A stretch of DNA of 64,000 bases from Hyphococcus sp. (GTDB lineage: Bacteria; Pseudomonadota; Alphaproteobacteria; Caulobacterales; Parvularculaceae). Below the pieces are notes generated by a model. That model searched no databases, had not been told where the DNA came from, and saw only the letters and a list, made by a program, of their open reading frames with translations. Below, in pieces: positions 1-8,908 of this stretch (within the stretch, counting starts at the first letter, position 1; each line of letters opens with the position of its first letter). The position numbers and the translations under genes were made by a program. The stretch covers positions 95,190 through 159,189 of the forward strand of contig JAJFFY010000057.1 of the NCBI GenBank assembly GCA_021776415.1. Direction: 5' to 3'.

Positions 1-105
1 GCGCAAACGCCGCTGGCGGTAGCTTGTCATTCGGTCGGGGCTGAAAAAGATTATTTGATGACCAAACCCGTCCGCATGACGGGAAATGATCAACAAGTGA
101 TCTGA
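1..105 (+). CDS. possible 3' end of an upstream gene (partial)
   Basis: The first forward frame is open from the window edge to a TGA at 103-105 and would encode the last 34 residues of a protein whose start lies outside the window. The peptide is not recognisable and has no motif. Its support is only the open frame and the absence of another gene. The next gene starts about 45 bases later in the same direction, which would fit a short operon. It could equally be non-coding sequence. Confidence 0.35.
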   Translation, partial: AQTPLAVACHSVGAEKDYLMTKPVRMTGNDQQVI

Positions 106-150
106 TTTTTGCCATTTGCCGGCCCAGTTCAGACCTTAGGCAACTGGGAT

Positions 151-1083
151 ATGACCGGCATCGGCCCCATGGAGTGGATAAAACTGGCGATCTATTACGC
201 CAGCTATCTGTATTTTATCGCGGCGCCGCTGGCGCTGTGGCTGGTCGTGCGGCGTCGCGGTTTTGCGCGTTATGCATGGGCGGGGTTTGCAACGGCAATT
301 ACCCTGCTTGCCTATGCGCGTTTTGTTGAACCGCGTATCTTGTTGACGGCGGAACATGAGATTGCGCTCGATCGGTGTTTTGAGCGCGCCGGTGCGGTTC
401 GCATCGCAGTCTTTTCCGACACCCATAACGGGCTATTTGCCAACGCCATGCCGATCCGCCGTATCGCCGCGGCGGTGAATTCGGCGCACCCCGACATGGT
501 GCTCATGTCTGGCGATTATATTTATTTCCTTCATCCGGATCGCTTTGATGAGACCTTCGCGGCGTTCGCCGATATCAAGGCGCCGGTCTTTGCAGTTCTC
601 GGCAATCACGATCTCGGCCTGCCGGGACCGGATTTGAGCGCGCCGTTGAACCAAGCCTTGCCGGCGCTTGGCGTCCGGCTGATCGACAATCAGCCATTAA
701 CGCTCTCCAACAGCGGCTTTGCGATTGAACTGGTCGGGCTATCGGAGCAATGGGCGGGGCGCCAGAAGCTGTCGCTGCTCGAAGCCCCGTCGCCGCGCCC
801 GCGCATCGTCCTCACCCATAACCCGGCGACTTTGCATGACTTTCGGCCCGGCATGCATGCCGATTTACTGGTCGGCGGCCACACCCATGGCGGGCAGATC
901 CAATTGCCTGTTCTGACATGCCTGATGACCGGTGTTTGCGGCGACATTGCTTATGGGTTGCGCGAAGAACATGGCGTGCAGATCTTTACCACCTCCGGCG
1001 CCGGCATGGTCGGTCTGCCAATGCGGTTTCGCGTGCCGCCGCGCGTGGATGTTTTGAATATCTCCTGGCGGCGTTGCGGTTAG
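151..1083 (+). CDS. membrane-anchored metallophosphoesterase
   Basis: About 310 residues. The calcineurin-like metallophosphoesterase signature is complete: SDTHNG, GDY, GNHD, a THNP histidine and GGHTHGG, which together bind two metal ions. Two N-terminal hydrophobic stretches (about residues 7-60) precede the catalytic domain. This matches the YkuE/YaeI-like membrane-associated subgroup, known or presumed to act on phosphodiesters near the membrane such as nucleotide-linked lipids. The substrate cannot be told from sequence. The frame extends upstream to a TTG at 109, but ATG 151, just before the first hydrophobic segment, is preferred. The stop codon TAG lies inside the left arm of a dispersed palindromic repeat. 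Confidence 0.88.
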   Translation: MTGIGPMEWIKLAIYYASYLYFIAAPLALWLVVRRRGFARYAWAGFATAITLLAYARFVEPRILLTAEHEIALDRCFERAGAVRIAVFSDTHNGLFANAMPIRRIAAAVNSAHPDMVLMSGDYIYFLHPDRFDETFAAFADIKAPVFAVLGNHDLGLPGPDLSAPLNQALPALGVRLIDNQPLTLSNSGFAIELVGLSEQWAGRQKLSLLEAPSPRPRIVLTHNPATLHDFRPGMHADLLVGGHTHGGQIQLPVLTCLMTGVCGDIAYGLREEHGVQIFTTSGAGMVGLPMRFRVPPRVDVLNISWRRCG

Positions 1084-1185
1084 ACTGCGTTCACTGTCTG
1101 TCGAATCGGGGACGCAGTCTAGATTGTTTAGTGGTCGCGTGCTCGAACCCAAAAACCGCCCACACTTTTTGTGAACACGCTCTAG
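1081..1185 (+). repeat. dispersed composite palindromic repeat, copy A
   Basis: There are two adjacent stem-loops. The first has perfect 10-base arms (1081-1090 and 1112-1121). The second has arms GCGTG/CACGC (1137-1141 and 1176-1180) enclosing a GAACCCAAAAACCGC core and a CACACTTTTTGTG-like run. The element ends in CTCTAG. The same architecture recurs at 20570-20673, 29071-29173 and 32859-33009. The first base of the element is the stop codon of the upstream phosphoesterase. It could act as a transcription terminator or mRNA stabiliser, or simply be a mobile extragenic palindrome; no function is shown. Confidence 0.75.
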
Positions 1186-1405
1186 TAGCCGGCATTTAAT
1201 TCAAATTATTCTATGATCTTTACCAAGATTAATTCTTGTTATTCTTCGGGCGCGGCGCCATGTTGCACTCAACCGGAAGCTGTTTCAATAAACCAAGTAA
1301 CAGCGCCGGAATTTAATGTGGTCTATCAGTATCGTCAAAATAGACAGGGCGAAGAGGGCCGGAAATAGATTTTGGCTGCTTGCAGATTAGTGTGGAAGTT
1401 TCGAG

Positions 1406-1642
1406 ATGGAACTGTTGGAAAGGATCAAACGGCATGTCGATGAAATGGGCGTCGGATGCGTGGTGGTCGGCGATCATGTGGCGATCTATCAGACCCGAAT
1501 AACGCGTCGGGCGGACGGCGCCCTGCAGCACTCTGAGACAGTTCAGCGCGTCCGCTCAATGCAAGAGGCCTGCAGCGTCCTTGGTTGTGATTGCCGCGGC
1601 TGCGATAGAGAGGATGAGGCGGAAAGTCCGATGATAGATTGA
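1406..1642 (+). CDS. small hypothetical protein, Cys-rich tail
   Basis: An open frame of 78 codons with ATG 1406 and a GGAAG-type ribosome site about 10 bases upstream. The N-terminal half (ELLERIKRHVDEMG, then VGCVVVGDHVAIYQTRI) looks like a small alpha-beta fold. The C-terminal part has four cysteines in CSVLGCDCRGC and an acidic end. I do not recognise the family. It lies alone between a repeat element and an SDR gene on the same strand. Shadow frames on the other strand are no better, so it is the best candidate here, but it may be non-coding. Confidence 0.42.
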   Translation: MELLERIKRHVDEMGVGCVVVGDHVAIYQTRITRRADGALQHSETVQRVRSMQEACSVLGCDCRGCDREDEAESPMID

Positions 1643-1700
1643 TTGCATGGGCCGCGCAGCCGTTTAAGGTCGCATCAGCGCCGCATCAGGAGAATCGCCC

Positions 1701-2582
1701 ATGCCGTCTTTAAAAGACAAAACCCTTTTCATCACCGGCGCCAGCCGCGGCATTGGTCTTGCGATCGCCAAGCGGGCGGCGGCGGACGGCGCCAATATCG
1801 CTGTCGCGGCGAAAACCTCAGAACCCCACAAACACCTGCCGGGCACGATTTATACGGCGGCGGAGGAAATTGAGGCCGCCGGCGGCAAGGCGCTGCCGTT
1901 GATCGTCGATGTGCGCAACGAGCAATCCGTCATCGAGGCGGTTGCGAGAACCGCCGAGGAGTTTGGCGGCATCGACATCTGCATCAACAACGCCTCGGCG
2001 ATCTCGCTCACCGGGACCGAGGCGACGCAGATGAAGCGCTATGATCTGATGCACCAGATCAATGGTCGCGGTACTTTTTTGACATCAAAAACCTGCATTC
2101 CTTTTCTAAAGAAGTCCGACAACCCTCATGTATTAAACCTGTCGCCACCGCTCGATATGAGCGCCAAATGGTTCGCCGGTCATGTCGCTTATTCGATGGC
2201 GAAGTTTAACATGTCCATGTGCACGCTCGGCATGGCGGAAGAATTCAGACATGACGGCATTGCGTTTAACGCCTTGTGGCCGCGCACGGCGATTGCGACC
2301 GCGGCGGTCAAATTCGCCCTTGGCGGCGACGCATTGGTGAACGCCTCGCGCACGCCGGAAATTATCGCTGACGCCGCGCATATGATTTTTACCAAGCCGG
2401 CGCGCGAATGCACCGGTAACTTTTTCATCGACGACACGTTGCTTTACGAGAACGGCGTAACCGACTTTGAGAAATACCGGGTCGATGCCTCGAACAAGTT
2501 GTTTATCGATTTCTTCGTGCCCGACGACGCGACCCCGCCGCCGGGCGTGGCTGAGACCCTGACCAACAACATCCTTGGTTGA
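1701..2582 (+). CDS. SDR-family oxidoreductase, HSDL2-like
   Basis: 293 residues, a classical short-chain dehydrogenase/reductase. The Rossmann motif TGASRGIG is at residues 12-19, NNAS at 96-99, and the catalytic Tyr164-x3-Lys168 in YSMAK. The spacing, the C-terminal stretch FFIDDTLL and the long tail ending in a GVAETL-like segment resemble the N-terminal domain of hydroxysteroid dehydrogenase-like protein 2, but the SCP2 domain of the eukaryotic protein is absent. It probably reduces or oxidises a hydroxyl/keto substrate with NADP(H); the substrate is unknown. It lies six bases upstream of the MOSC gene, so the two are likely co-transcribed. Confidence 0.88.
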   Translation: MPSLKDKTLFITGASRGIGLAIAKRAAADGANIAVAAKTSEPHKHLPGTIYTAAEEIEAAGGKALPLIVDVRNEQSVIEAVARTAEEFGGIDICINNASAISLTGTEATQMKRYDLMHQINGRGTFLTSKTCIPFLKKSDNPHVLNLSPPLDMSAKWFAGHVAYSMAKFNMSMCTLGMAEEFRHDGIAFNALWPRTAIATAAVKFALGGDALVNASRTPEIIADAAHMIFTKPARECTGNFFIDDTLLYENGVTDFEKYRVDASNKLFIDFFVPDDATPPPGVAETLTNNILG

Positions 2583-2588
2583 GCGCCG

Positions 2589-3428
2589 ATGCGCGTCGCA
2601 TCTTTGCAGATTTACCCGGTCAAGGGCGCGCGCGCCGTCAATTGCGATCAGGCGATAACAAATGCGCGCGGCTTTCACCATGACCGGCGCTGGCTGGCGA
2701 CCGACGCTGACGATAGGTTTCTGACCCAGCGCGAATGCCCTTCATTGGCGCAGTTGATGGCGATCCCCGGTGGGGAGGGCCTGTCTTTGTCGTTCGAGGG
2801 TCGCGACGAGTTTAACGTCGCAACGCCAGAAGATGGCGAGCGGCGTAGCGTTACGATTTGGAACGACCGGGTCGAGGCGTTGCATGCGGGCGTCGCTGCC
2901 GATGCCTGGCTGTCAGATGCGTTGGGCCGCACGGTGCGGTTTTATTTTATGGATGGCGCCGCAATGCGTGACACCTCCGGGCGGTGGGGCGCGCCCGCGC
3001 CGGTCAGCTTCGCTGACGGCTATCCGTTTTTAATCACCACCACGCAGTCATTGGAGGCGTTGAACCAGGAGATCGCCCGCAATGGCGGCGCGCCCGTCGG
3101 CATGGAGCGGTTTCGCCCCAACATCGTCATCGACGCAGATAGGCCGTGGGCGGAGGATTTTTGGAAAGTAATTAAGATCGGCGAGGTCGTGATAGATCTC
3201 GTCAAGCCTTGCGTGCGTTGCGTGGTGACGACAAAAGACCAGGCGACGGGCGAAAGCCTTGGCAAAGAGCCGCTAAGAAGTCTCGGCAAAATCCGCCGCT
3301 CCGCCCACCCAAACCTTTCCGGCGCTCTATTCGGCTGGAATGCGTTCCCGCGCGATGGCGTCGAGATTAAAACTGGCGATGTGGTTGAGATCGTCGAGCA
3401 CCGTCCTGAGGGGTGGCCGCTTGGCTAA
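2589..3428 (+). CDS. MOSC domain-containing protein
   Basis: 279 residues with an N-terminal MOSC beta-barrel (starting RVASLQIYPVKGARA) and a C-terminal MOSC domain containing the conserved cysteine motif KPCVRC near residues 206-211. This architecture is that of the mARC/YcbX group, molybdenum-cofactor enzymes that reduce N-hydroxylated compounds with a redox partner. No ferredoxin domain is fused here, so an external electron donor is implied. It follows the SDR gene by six bases. The stop overlaps the end of the convergent M20 peptidase gene by four bases. Confidence 0.87.
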   Translation: MRVASLQIYPVKGARAVNCDQAITNARGFHHDRRWLATDADDRFLTQRECPSLAQLMAIPGGEGLSLSFEGRDEFNVATPEDGERRSVTIWNDRVEALHAGVAADAWLSDALGRTVRFYFMDGAAMRDTSGRWGAPAPVSFADGYPFLITTTQSLEALNQEIARNGGAPVGMERFRPNIVIDADRPWAEDFWKVIKIGEVVIDLVKPCVRCVVTTKDQATGESLGKEPLRSLGKIRRSAHPNLSGALFGWNAFPRDGVEIKTGDVVEIVEHRPEGWPLG

Positions 3429-4921
3429 GATGCCGCTCCTGCCGTTCGCCGCATCAATGCCTCATACCAGGCCGCGGCGCCCGCGAGATTTTCAATCTTC
3501 ACCCGCTCATCAGTGCCGTGAATGCGCTGTAAATCATCCGGCGTATAGATGAATGGCGTGAAGCGGTAGTTATCGTCGGCAATGTCTGCATAATGGCGGC
3601 TATCCGTACCCTGAAGGGTGAGCGCCGGGGCGAGAACGATATCGCCGAAGATTGCCGTCGTTGTCGCGGCGATGGCGCGATAACCTTCACCCGATGCTGA
3701 AGATTGCGGGCTCGGCTCGCGCCCGCCGGCGATCTCGACCGTGACCCGGTCGTCATTGATCAGCTTGACCGCTCGGTCGCGCACGGCCTCGACATTATCG
3801 CGCGGATGGATGCGATAATTGACGATTGCGGTCGCCTGTTGCGGCAGAATGTTGGACTTCTCCCCGCCTTTGATGATGGTCGGCGCCGTCGTCGTGTGCA
3901 GCGAGGCGGCCGTCAGCGCGTCGCTCTTCAGCTGACCCTTCACCAGCGGCCCGGTCAGCCATAGGTTGGTCATGATCAGGCGGCGAGAAAACGGCATCTC
4001 GCCGGCGAGCGCGTGCAAAAACGCAATCACATTATCATCAAGCTTTAAGGGGTAGGGATTGTCAGTCACCGCAAGGACCGCGCGCGCAAGAATGCTGACG
4101 GCGGTGTCGGGCGCCGGGGTTGAGGAGTGACCGCCCTGACCGCGCGCGGTAAAGCGCAGCGTCACCGAGCCCTTCTCGGCGGTGGAGATCAGGGCGACCG
4201 GCTTTTCAATCCCCGGAACAATCCCTTGCGCCAGGCCAGAGCCCTCATCAATAGTCCAGGCGAGGCTGACGCTGCGGGCCTTCAGATGTGCGGCAATCGC
4301 GCCGGCGCCTTTGTCGCCGCCAAGCTCTTCGTCATGGCCGAACAGGAAATAGATGTCGCGCGCCGGCGCGAAGCCTTCGCTTGCAAGCCGTTCGGCTGCT
4401 TCCATCAGCGCGATGAGTTGGCCTTTGTTGTCGAGCGCGCCGCGACCCCAGACCGAGCCATCATGTACGGCGCCGGAAAATGGCGGCCGCGTCCATTCAT
4501 CTTCCGTACCCGTCTCAACCGGGACAACATCTAAATGGGCGATAAAGCCGATAGGTTTTTGCGGGCTGGTATTCGCGCCAGTGTCCGCGCCAATGTTCGT
4601 GCCTGGCCATTTATAGATCAGCGAGTACTCGCCGACGATCTCGCGCTCCATCGCCGCATGCGCCGCCGGGTAGGCCTCGCTCAGAAATTTCGCAATCCCG
4701 GCAAAAGCCTGCGCATCGGGTGTTGCTTCAAGACTTTTTGACACCGTCGGTATCCGGATCGCGGTTCCAAGCCGCGCGGCGATAGCCTCGCCGTCATAAG
4801 CGGTAAAGTCGGCGGGCGCGGCAGCCGTTACAGAGCCGCCGCCCATCAGCATGGTGCGCGCAACCATAACCAATAACAGCGCCGCGAGCCCGCCAATGAC
4901 GACAATCAAGAAATTTTTCAT
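3425..4921 (-). CDS. M20 family peptidase, carboxypeptidase S-like, membrane-anchored
   Basis: 498 residues from the preferred start MKNFLIVV (an in-frame ATG lies nine codons further upstream). A single N-terminal hydrophobic segment (about residues 3-22) anchors or exports the protein. The M20 zinc-ligand pattern is visible: AHLDVVPV, WGRGALDNKG, FGHDEELGG and a late histidine in GTDSRHY. The length and order match the PM20D1/carboxypeptidase S-like subgroup rather than cytosolic aminoacylases. It likely hydrolyses N-acyl amino acids or peptides in the periplasm. It is convergent with the MOSC gene and divergent from the deacetylase-like gene, only about 110 bases from its start. Confidence 0.9.
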   Translation of the reverse strand: MKNFLIVVIGGLAALLLVMVARTMLMGGGSVTAAAPADFTAYDGEAIAARLGTAIRIPTVSKSLEATPDAQAFAGIAKFLSEAYPAAHAAMEREIVGEYSLIYKWPGTNIGADTGANTSPQKPIGFIAHLDVVPVETGTEDEWTRPPFSGAVHDGSVWGRGALDNKGQLIALMEAAERLASEGFAPARDIYFLFGHDEELGGDKGAGAIAAHLKARSVSLAWTIDEGSGLAQGIVPGIEKPVALISTAEKGSVTLRFTARGQGGHSSTPAPDTAVSILARAVLAVTDNPYPLKLDDNVIAFLHALAGEMPFSRRLIMTNLWLTGPLVKGQLKSDALTAASLHTTTAPTIIKGGEKSNILPQQATAIVNYRIHPRDNVEAVRDRAVKLINDDRVTVEIAGGREPSPQSSASGEGYRAIAATTTAIFGDIVLAPALTLQGTDSRHYADIADDNYRFTPFIYTPDDLQRIHGTDERVKIENLAGAAAWYEALMRRTAGAAS

Positions 4922-5030
4922 AGCAAAAACCCGCACCCCTATTTGCACCAGATATTAGGCTTCCTTATAGACCGCGCCGCAGCGGCGGTCGAGCTTGCCG
5001 CAGGGGCGCAGATCGGCGATAGGTAGCGTA

Positions 5031-5972
5031 ATGACAACCTTGCTGTTCTCCCATCCCATCTTTCAGCGCCATGAAGTCCCGCCCGGACATGTGGAACATG
5101 CCGGTCGCTATGCGGCGGTTGATCAGGTGCTACAGGCAGAGGTGTTTGCAGCGCTGGACCGGCGCGCCCCGCCGATGGCGACGCGCGAACAGATTGAGCT
5201 TGTGCACTCTGAGCAATACCGGCTGGCGATTGAGGAGGCCGCGCCCAAATCCGGGCTCGCACAACTCGACGCCGACACGTTTATGGGACCGTCCTCACTG
5301 GAGGCGGCGTTGCGCGCCGTGGGCGGCGCCTGCGCCGCAGTCGATGCGGTGTTTGCCGGCGAGGTGCAAAACGCTTTCGTTGCATCGCGCCCGCCGGGCC
5401 ATCATGCCGAGCCGGAGCGGGCGATGGGGTTTTGCCTGTTCAACACCGCCGCCATCGCCGCCGTCTATGCGCGCACGCACCTTGCAATGCTGGGGGGCGC
5501 CAAGCGCGTCGCCGTGCTCGACTTTGACGTCCATCACGGCAACGGCACGCAAGCTGCGTTCTGGAACGATGAAAATGCGTTCTACGCCTCGTCGCATGAG
5601 TGGCCGCAATATCCGGGCACCGGCCTCGCGACGGATCGCGGCGCATTCGACAATATCGCCAATACGCCGCTCGCGCCCGGCGAGGGCGGCGAGGCGTTCC
5701 GCCGCGCCTGGGGAGAATAACTTCTGCCGGCGCTGTCCGATTTCGACCCCGATTGCATCATCATTTCCGCCGGATTTGACGCCCATCACGCCGACCCGGT
5801 AGGCGGGCTCATGCTCCATGAGGACGACTTTACCTGGATCACCGCCGAGATCGCGGCAATTGCGTCAGACAAGGCCTGCGGGCGGCTGGTTTCGGTGCTG
5901 GAGGGCGGCTATGACCGCTCAGCGCTGGCGGCAAGCGCCGCCGCTCACGTTAAAGCCTTGATAGCGGCTTAA
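5031..5972 (+). pseudogene. histone deacetylase-like amidohydrolase, interrupted by in-frame TAA
   Basis: Class II histone-deacetylase-fold protein of about 313 codons. The conserved segments are present: RPPGHHAEP, DFDVHHGNGTQ and, after the break, ISAGFDAHHADP and LEGGYD. An in-frame TAA at 5718-5720 interrupts the reading frame, which then continues without a shift to a TAA at 5970-5972. The part before the stop (229 residues) lacks the catalytic-core aspartate/glycine loops encoded after it. A shift is excluded because downstream homology is in the same frame. So this is a nonsense mutation, a sequencing error, or a read-through codon. ATG 5031 is preferred to an earlier TTG. Intact homologues act on acetylated amines such as acetylpolyamines. 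Confidence 0.85.
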
Positions 5973-6015
5973 AAACTGCGCCATAAAGCGCTCCCACTAG
6001 GGCTAGAAAGAATTC

Positions 6016-6612
6016 ATGACAGGCCGGATCATTACCGTTCGACACGGGCGCCCAAATCTCTCGCGTGATCTGAAGATCACGTCGGCGGAATATGGCGACT
6101 GGTGGGCGCGTTACGACCGCGCCGGGTTGCACCCTGATGAGCGTCCGCCGCAGGGCCTGATTGATCTGGCGGGTGCGGCGCATACGGTTTTATCCTCAAC
6201 CCTGCCGCGCTCGATAGAGACCGCGCAACAGGCGACCGGTGGCGCACGCGAAGTTCCCGCCGATGCAATCTTTGTCGAAGCGCCGCTGCCGCCGCCGCCA
6301 GCGCCGTCGTTTTTGAAACTCAGCCCGGCGGCATGGGGCGTCATCTCGCGCAGCTTCTGGTTTTCAGGCTACGCGCCCGGCGGCATTGAGACCCATTTCG
6401 AGGCTTGGGACCGTGTACGGAACATCACCGCGCGGCTGTCGCGCCACGCCCATGACGGCGACGTGATGGTATGCGCACACGGCTACCTTAACTGGATGAT
6501 CGACCGCCGCCTGCGCCGCGAAGGTTGGCTGCAAACCAGCAGAGCCGGCGGCAACCGCTACTGGTCATGGCGAATTTATGAGACCCCACGCGCGCCGGAG
6601 AAGACGGCCTAG
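6016..6612 (+). CDS. histidine phosphatase family protein
   Basis: 198 residues. The phosphoglycerate-mutase-like signature RHG is at residues 9-11 in ITVRHGRP, and a second catalytic histidine occurs in VCAHGYLNW. A conserved Arg is seen in STLPRSIETA. The two-histidine fold with a short cap suggests a small-molecule phosphatase (SixA/CobC-like superfamily); the substrate is unclear. It follows the broken deacetylase gene by about 45 bases on the same strand and is convergent with an ArsR regulator. Confidence 0.85.
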   Translation: MTGRIITVRHGRPNLSRDLKITSAEYGDWWARYDRAGLHPDERPPQGLIDLAGAAHTVLSSTLPRSIETAQQATGGAREVPADAIFVEAPLPPPPAPSFLKLSPAAWGVISRSFWFSGYAPGGIETHFEAWDRVRNITARLSRHAHDGDVMVCAHGYLNWMIDRRLRREGWLQTSRAGGNRYWSWRIYETPRAPEKTA

Positions 6613-6648
6613 GGCGCGCGTGAGCTTAGCATAACTTGTTTTGCAGCA

Positions 6649-6981
6649 TTACTTTTGATCGGTTTTTAGAAACGCCGCCAATTTTGTTTGCAAGCTAGAA
6701 ATCACATCCCGATCTGGTTTGTAGAAAACCCAGTTCTTAATCTTCTTCTGTGTCACTAATCCGGCCTCAGCGAGCACTTTCATATGTGTTGTAACGGTTG
6801 GCTGAGAAAGGCCGATCTTTTCGGTGATGAATCCGACGCAGACGCCGTCCTTCACAAGGTCGCCATCTTCCTGAGGCGGAAAATGAGGGCGTGGATTGAT
6901 TATCCAGCTAAGGATTATCAGGCGGTTTTCATTCGCCAGCGCTTTAAGCTGTACGATTGTTGACTCAAGGTCGGCAGTCAT
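6649..6981 (-). CDS. ArsR-family transcriptional regulator
   Basis: 110 residues. The winged-helix core runs from about residue 5 to 95, with the recognition helix region in IGLSQPTVTTHMKVLAEAG. There is one cysteine (KDGVCVGF) and no obvious metal-binding CxC pair, so it is probably not a classical metal sensor. It is divergently transcribed from the PhzF/ornithine-cyclodeaminase pair; the two start codons are separated by only 32 bases, all inside one 38-base dyad. Autoregulation and control of the neighbouring pair are inferred from this geometry. Confidence 0.86.
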   Translation of the reverse strand: MTADLESTIVQLKALANENRLIILSWIINPRPHFPPQEDGDLVKDGVCVGFITEKIGLSQPTVTTHMKVLAEAGLVTQKKIKNWVFYKPDRDVISSLQTKLAAFLKTDQK

Positions 6982-7016
6982 ATAGTTACTCTTCTATATA
7001 GAAAGGTGACTATATG
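6979..7016. promoter_or_regulatory. 38-bp dyad operator shared by arsR-like and phzF-like genes
   Basis: A nested inverted repeat is centred at 6997/6998. The outer arms CATATAGT (6979-6986) and ACTATATG (7009-7016) and the inner perfect palindrome TTCTATATAGAA (6992-7003) share the same centre. The outer arms contain both start codons. This is the expected size for a dimeric winged-helix repressor site, and binding would block both promoters or ribosome access. Confidence 0.7.
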
Positions 7017-7922
7017 ATGGCCCAAATTCCACAAAATGTCCAGGTGATTGGCGAGCATGCCGAGGCGCTAAGTTTCATCCACTGTGACGTATTTTCGTCC
7101 AGGCCCTATTCGGGCAACAGTCTGGCTGTCTTTCCAGACCGCGGCGCCCTCACAGCATCCCAGATGCTCGCAATCACACAGGAATTGCGGCATTTTGAGA
7201 CGATTTTCCTGCGTCGCGACGGGGACTACATCTCTGCACGGGTGTTTGATCTGTTTGAGGAGCTGCCCTTTGCCGGGCATCCAATTATCGGTGCGGCCGG
7301 CACACTGCATAAGTTGTATGGCAAAACCGAACCACAAACATGGACATTCAAACTGATCGGGGATCGGATTGTTAATGTCGTAACCTACATGGATGGCAAT
7401 GAGTGTTATGGGCGCCTCGATCAAGGCCGTCCGGATTTTCTTGCCGCGCCATCCGGTGATCACCGCGCCCTGTTTGCAAAGGCGTTCGGGCTAAGCCCGC
7501 AACAACTCGCCGATCTGCCTTTGGAGGTTATCTCGACAGGTTTGAAATATCTTGTACTGCCGGTTCGCGATGGGTTGGAGACGGCGCGGGTTGTCCGGCC
7601 TGACCTGGAAGATCTTTTAGCCGAGATCGGCGCCGAGTACGCTTATGTTGTCGATGTTGAGCGCCTCGAAGGGCGACATTGGAACAATGACGGCGTTGTA
7701 GAAGACGTCGCCACCGGCAGCGCCGCTGGCGTTGTCGGCGCCTACGCCCTCAAGCATGGCCTGGCGACCAGCGGTCAATCCTTCATTTTGAAACAGGGGC
7801 GTTTTGTCGGCCGTCCGAGTGAGATCCATGTAACCGCCTATGGCGCCCCTGACGATGTTCAACGCGTGGAAGTCGCCGGCGCCGTCGCCTTTGTCGGCGA
7901 TGGCAGGGTGCAAGCGCCATGA
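7014..7922 (+). CDS. PhzF-family isomerase/epimerase
   Basis: 302 residues with the two-lobed diaminopimelate-epimerase-like PhzF fold. The signature ELPFAGHPIIGAA (residues about 80-92) contains the conserved glutamate/PFAGHP motif, and EDVATGSAAGVVGAYA is the second-lobe motif. Known members isomerise or epimerise small acids; the substrate cannot be assigned. An AAAGG ribosome site lies 7 bases before ATG 7014, with a second ATG immediately following. Its stop overlaps the start of the next gene as ATGA, so the two are translationally coupled and likely share a pathway. Confidence 0.87.
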   Translation: MMAQIPQNVQVIGEHAEALSFIHCDVFSSRPYSGNSLAVFPDRGALTASQMLAITQELRHFETIFLRRDGDYISARVFDLFEELPFAGHPIIGAAGTLHKLYGKTEPQTWTFKLIGDRIVNVVTYMDGNECYGRLDQGRPDFLAAPSGDHRALFAKAFGLSPQQLADLPLEVISTGLKYLVLPVRDGLETARVVRPDLEDLLAEIGAEYAYVVDVERLEGRHWNNDGVVEDVATGSAAGVVGAYALKHGLATSGQSFILKQGRFVGRPSEIHVTAYGAPDDVQRVEVAGAVAFVGDGRVQAP

Positions 7923-8875
7923 CGGCTTTGCGCGTTGTGGGGCCCGATGAAATTCGCCCCCATCTCGATATCAAGGCGCTGATTGAGCCTATGGAAGAAG
8001 CTTTCCGAGCAATTTCCGAAGGTAGGGCGCAAGCGCCGGTTTATGTATTGCACCCGAACGATCTCGCCGACATTCATGTAAAGTCTGCGGCGATGGCGGG
8101 CTATCCCATCTTCACCGTCAAAATGGCGGGATGGTCGCAAGTCCTGGCGGATCGTGGCGAGCCGGCTTCAAGCGGAATGATTGCTGTATTTGATGCTGAG
8201 ACCTGTCGGCCCATCGCAATTTTGCAAGATAATCATCTTATCTCGGACTATCGCACCGCCGCCGCTGGCGCATTGGTCGCAAAAACCCTGGCGCGCGAAA
8301 ATGCAACAAGCGCGGCGATTATTGGCGCCGGCGTTCAGGCCCGTTTACAGGCCCAGGCAGTCTGTCATGCGCGCGCCATTGAGACGCTACATGTCTGGGG
8401 ACGCAATCATGAAAACTGTGTGACGCTAAAAAAACACCTTTGCCGCGAGCTACCTAACGTCACCATAAAAATCGCCGACAGCACTGAGCATGCGGTGCGA
8501 ATGAGCGACATTATTATTGTAGCGACAACGGCAAAGGCGCCAATCATCCAGGCGGACTGGCTGTCCCCCGGACAACATCTCACCTCTGTAGGGTCTGACG
8601 ATTCGATGAAATGCGAAGTATCGCCAGCGGCATTGGCGAAGGCTGACCTTATTGTCGTTGATGAAATATCTGCTGCTCGAAGCTACGGGAACATCCATCG
8701 TAGCCTGAGTGAGCAACAGTTTGATCCGGAGACAGAGCTGGTTGAGATCGGCGCGATACTCAATCGGAACCACATTGGCCGCGTCTCGCCTGAAGATATC
8801 ACAATTGCAAGCCTCGTTGGTCTAGGCGTTCAAGATCTGGCCGCCGTCAACGCGCTTTACAAGAAATTGTTCTGA
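7919..8875 (+). CDS. ornithine cyclodeaminase / mu-crystallin family protein
   Basis: 318 residues. The NAD-binding motif GAGVQARLQAQA is near residue 136, and the upstream segment SDYRTAAAGALVA carries the conserved Arg-Thr of the family. Known members include ornithine cyclodeaminase, alanine dehydrogenase and pyrroline-2-carboxylate reductase. The pairing with a PhzF isomerase suggests amino-acid or imino-acid conversion, for example a racemisation/dehydration step followed by reduction, but this is inference. Coupled to the phzF-like gene by a 4-base overlap and probably under the divergent ArsR regulator. Confidence 0.87.
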   Translation: MTALRVVGPDEIRPHLDIKALIEPMEEAFRAISEGRAQAPVYVLHPNDLADIHVKSAAMAGYPIFTVKMAGWSQVLADRGEPASSGMIAVFDAETCRPIAILQDNHLISDYRTAAAGALVAKTLARENATSAAIIGAGVQARLQAQAVCHARAIETLHVWGRNHENCVTLKKHLCRELPNVTIKIADSTEHAVRMSDIIIVATTAKAPIIQADWLSPGQHLTSVGSDDSMKCEVSPAALAKADLIVVDEISAARSYGNIHRSLSEQQFDPETELVEIGAILNRNHIGRVSPEDITIASLVGLGVQDLAAVNALYKKLF

Positions 8876-8908
8876 ATGGGCGCTTAAGAAGTTTTACCCG
8901 CACCAACC

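Noticed and set aside
5071..5802. Long +1-shifted frame across the deacetylase gene
   Set aside because: It is an Arg/Pro-rich shadow of the GC-rich real frame and has no motif.
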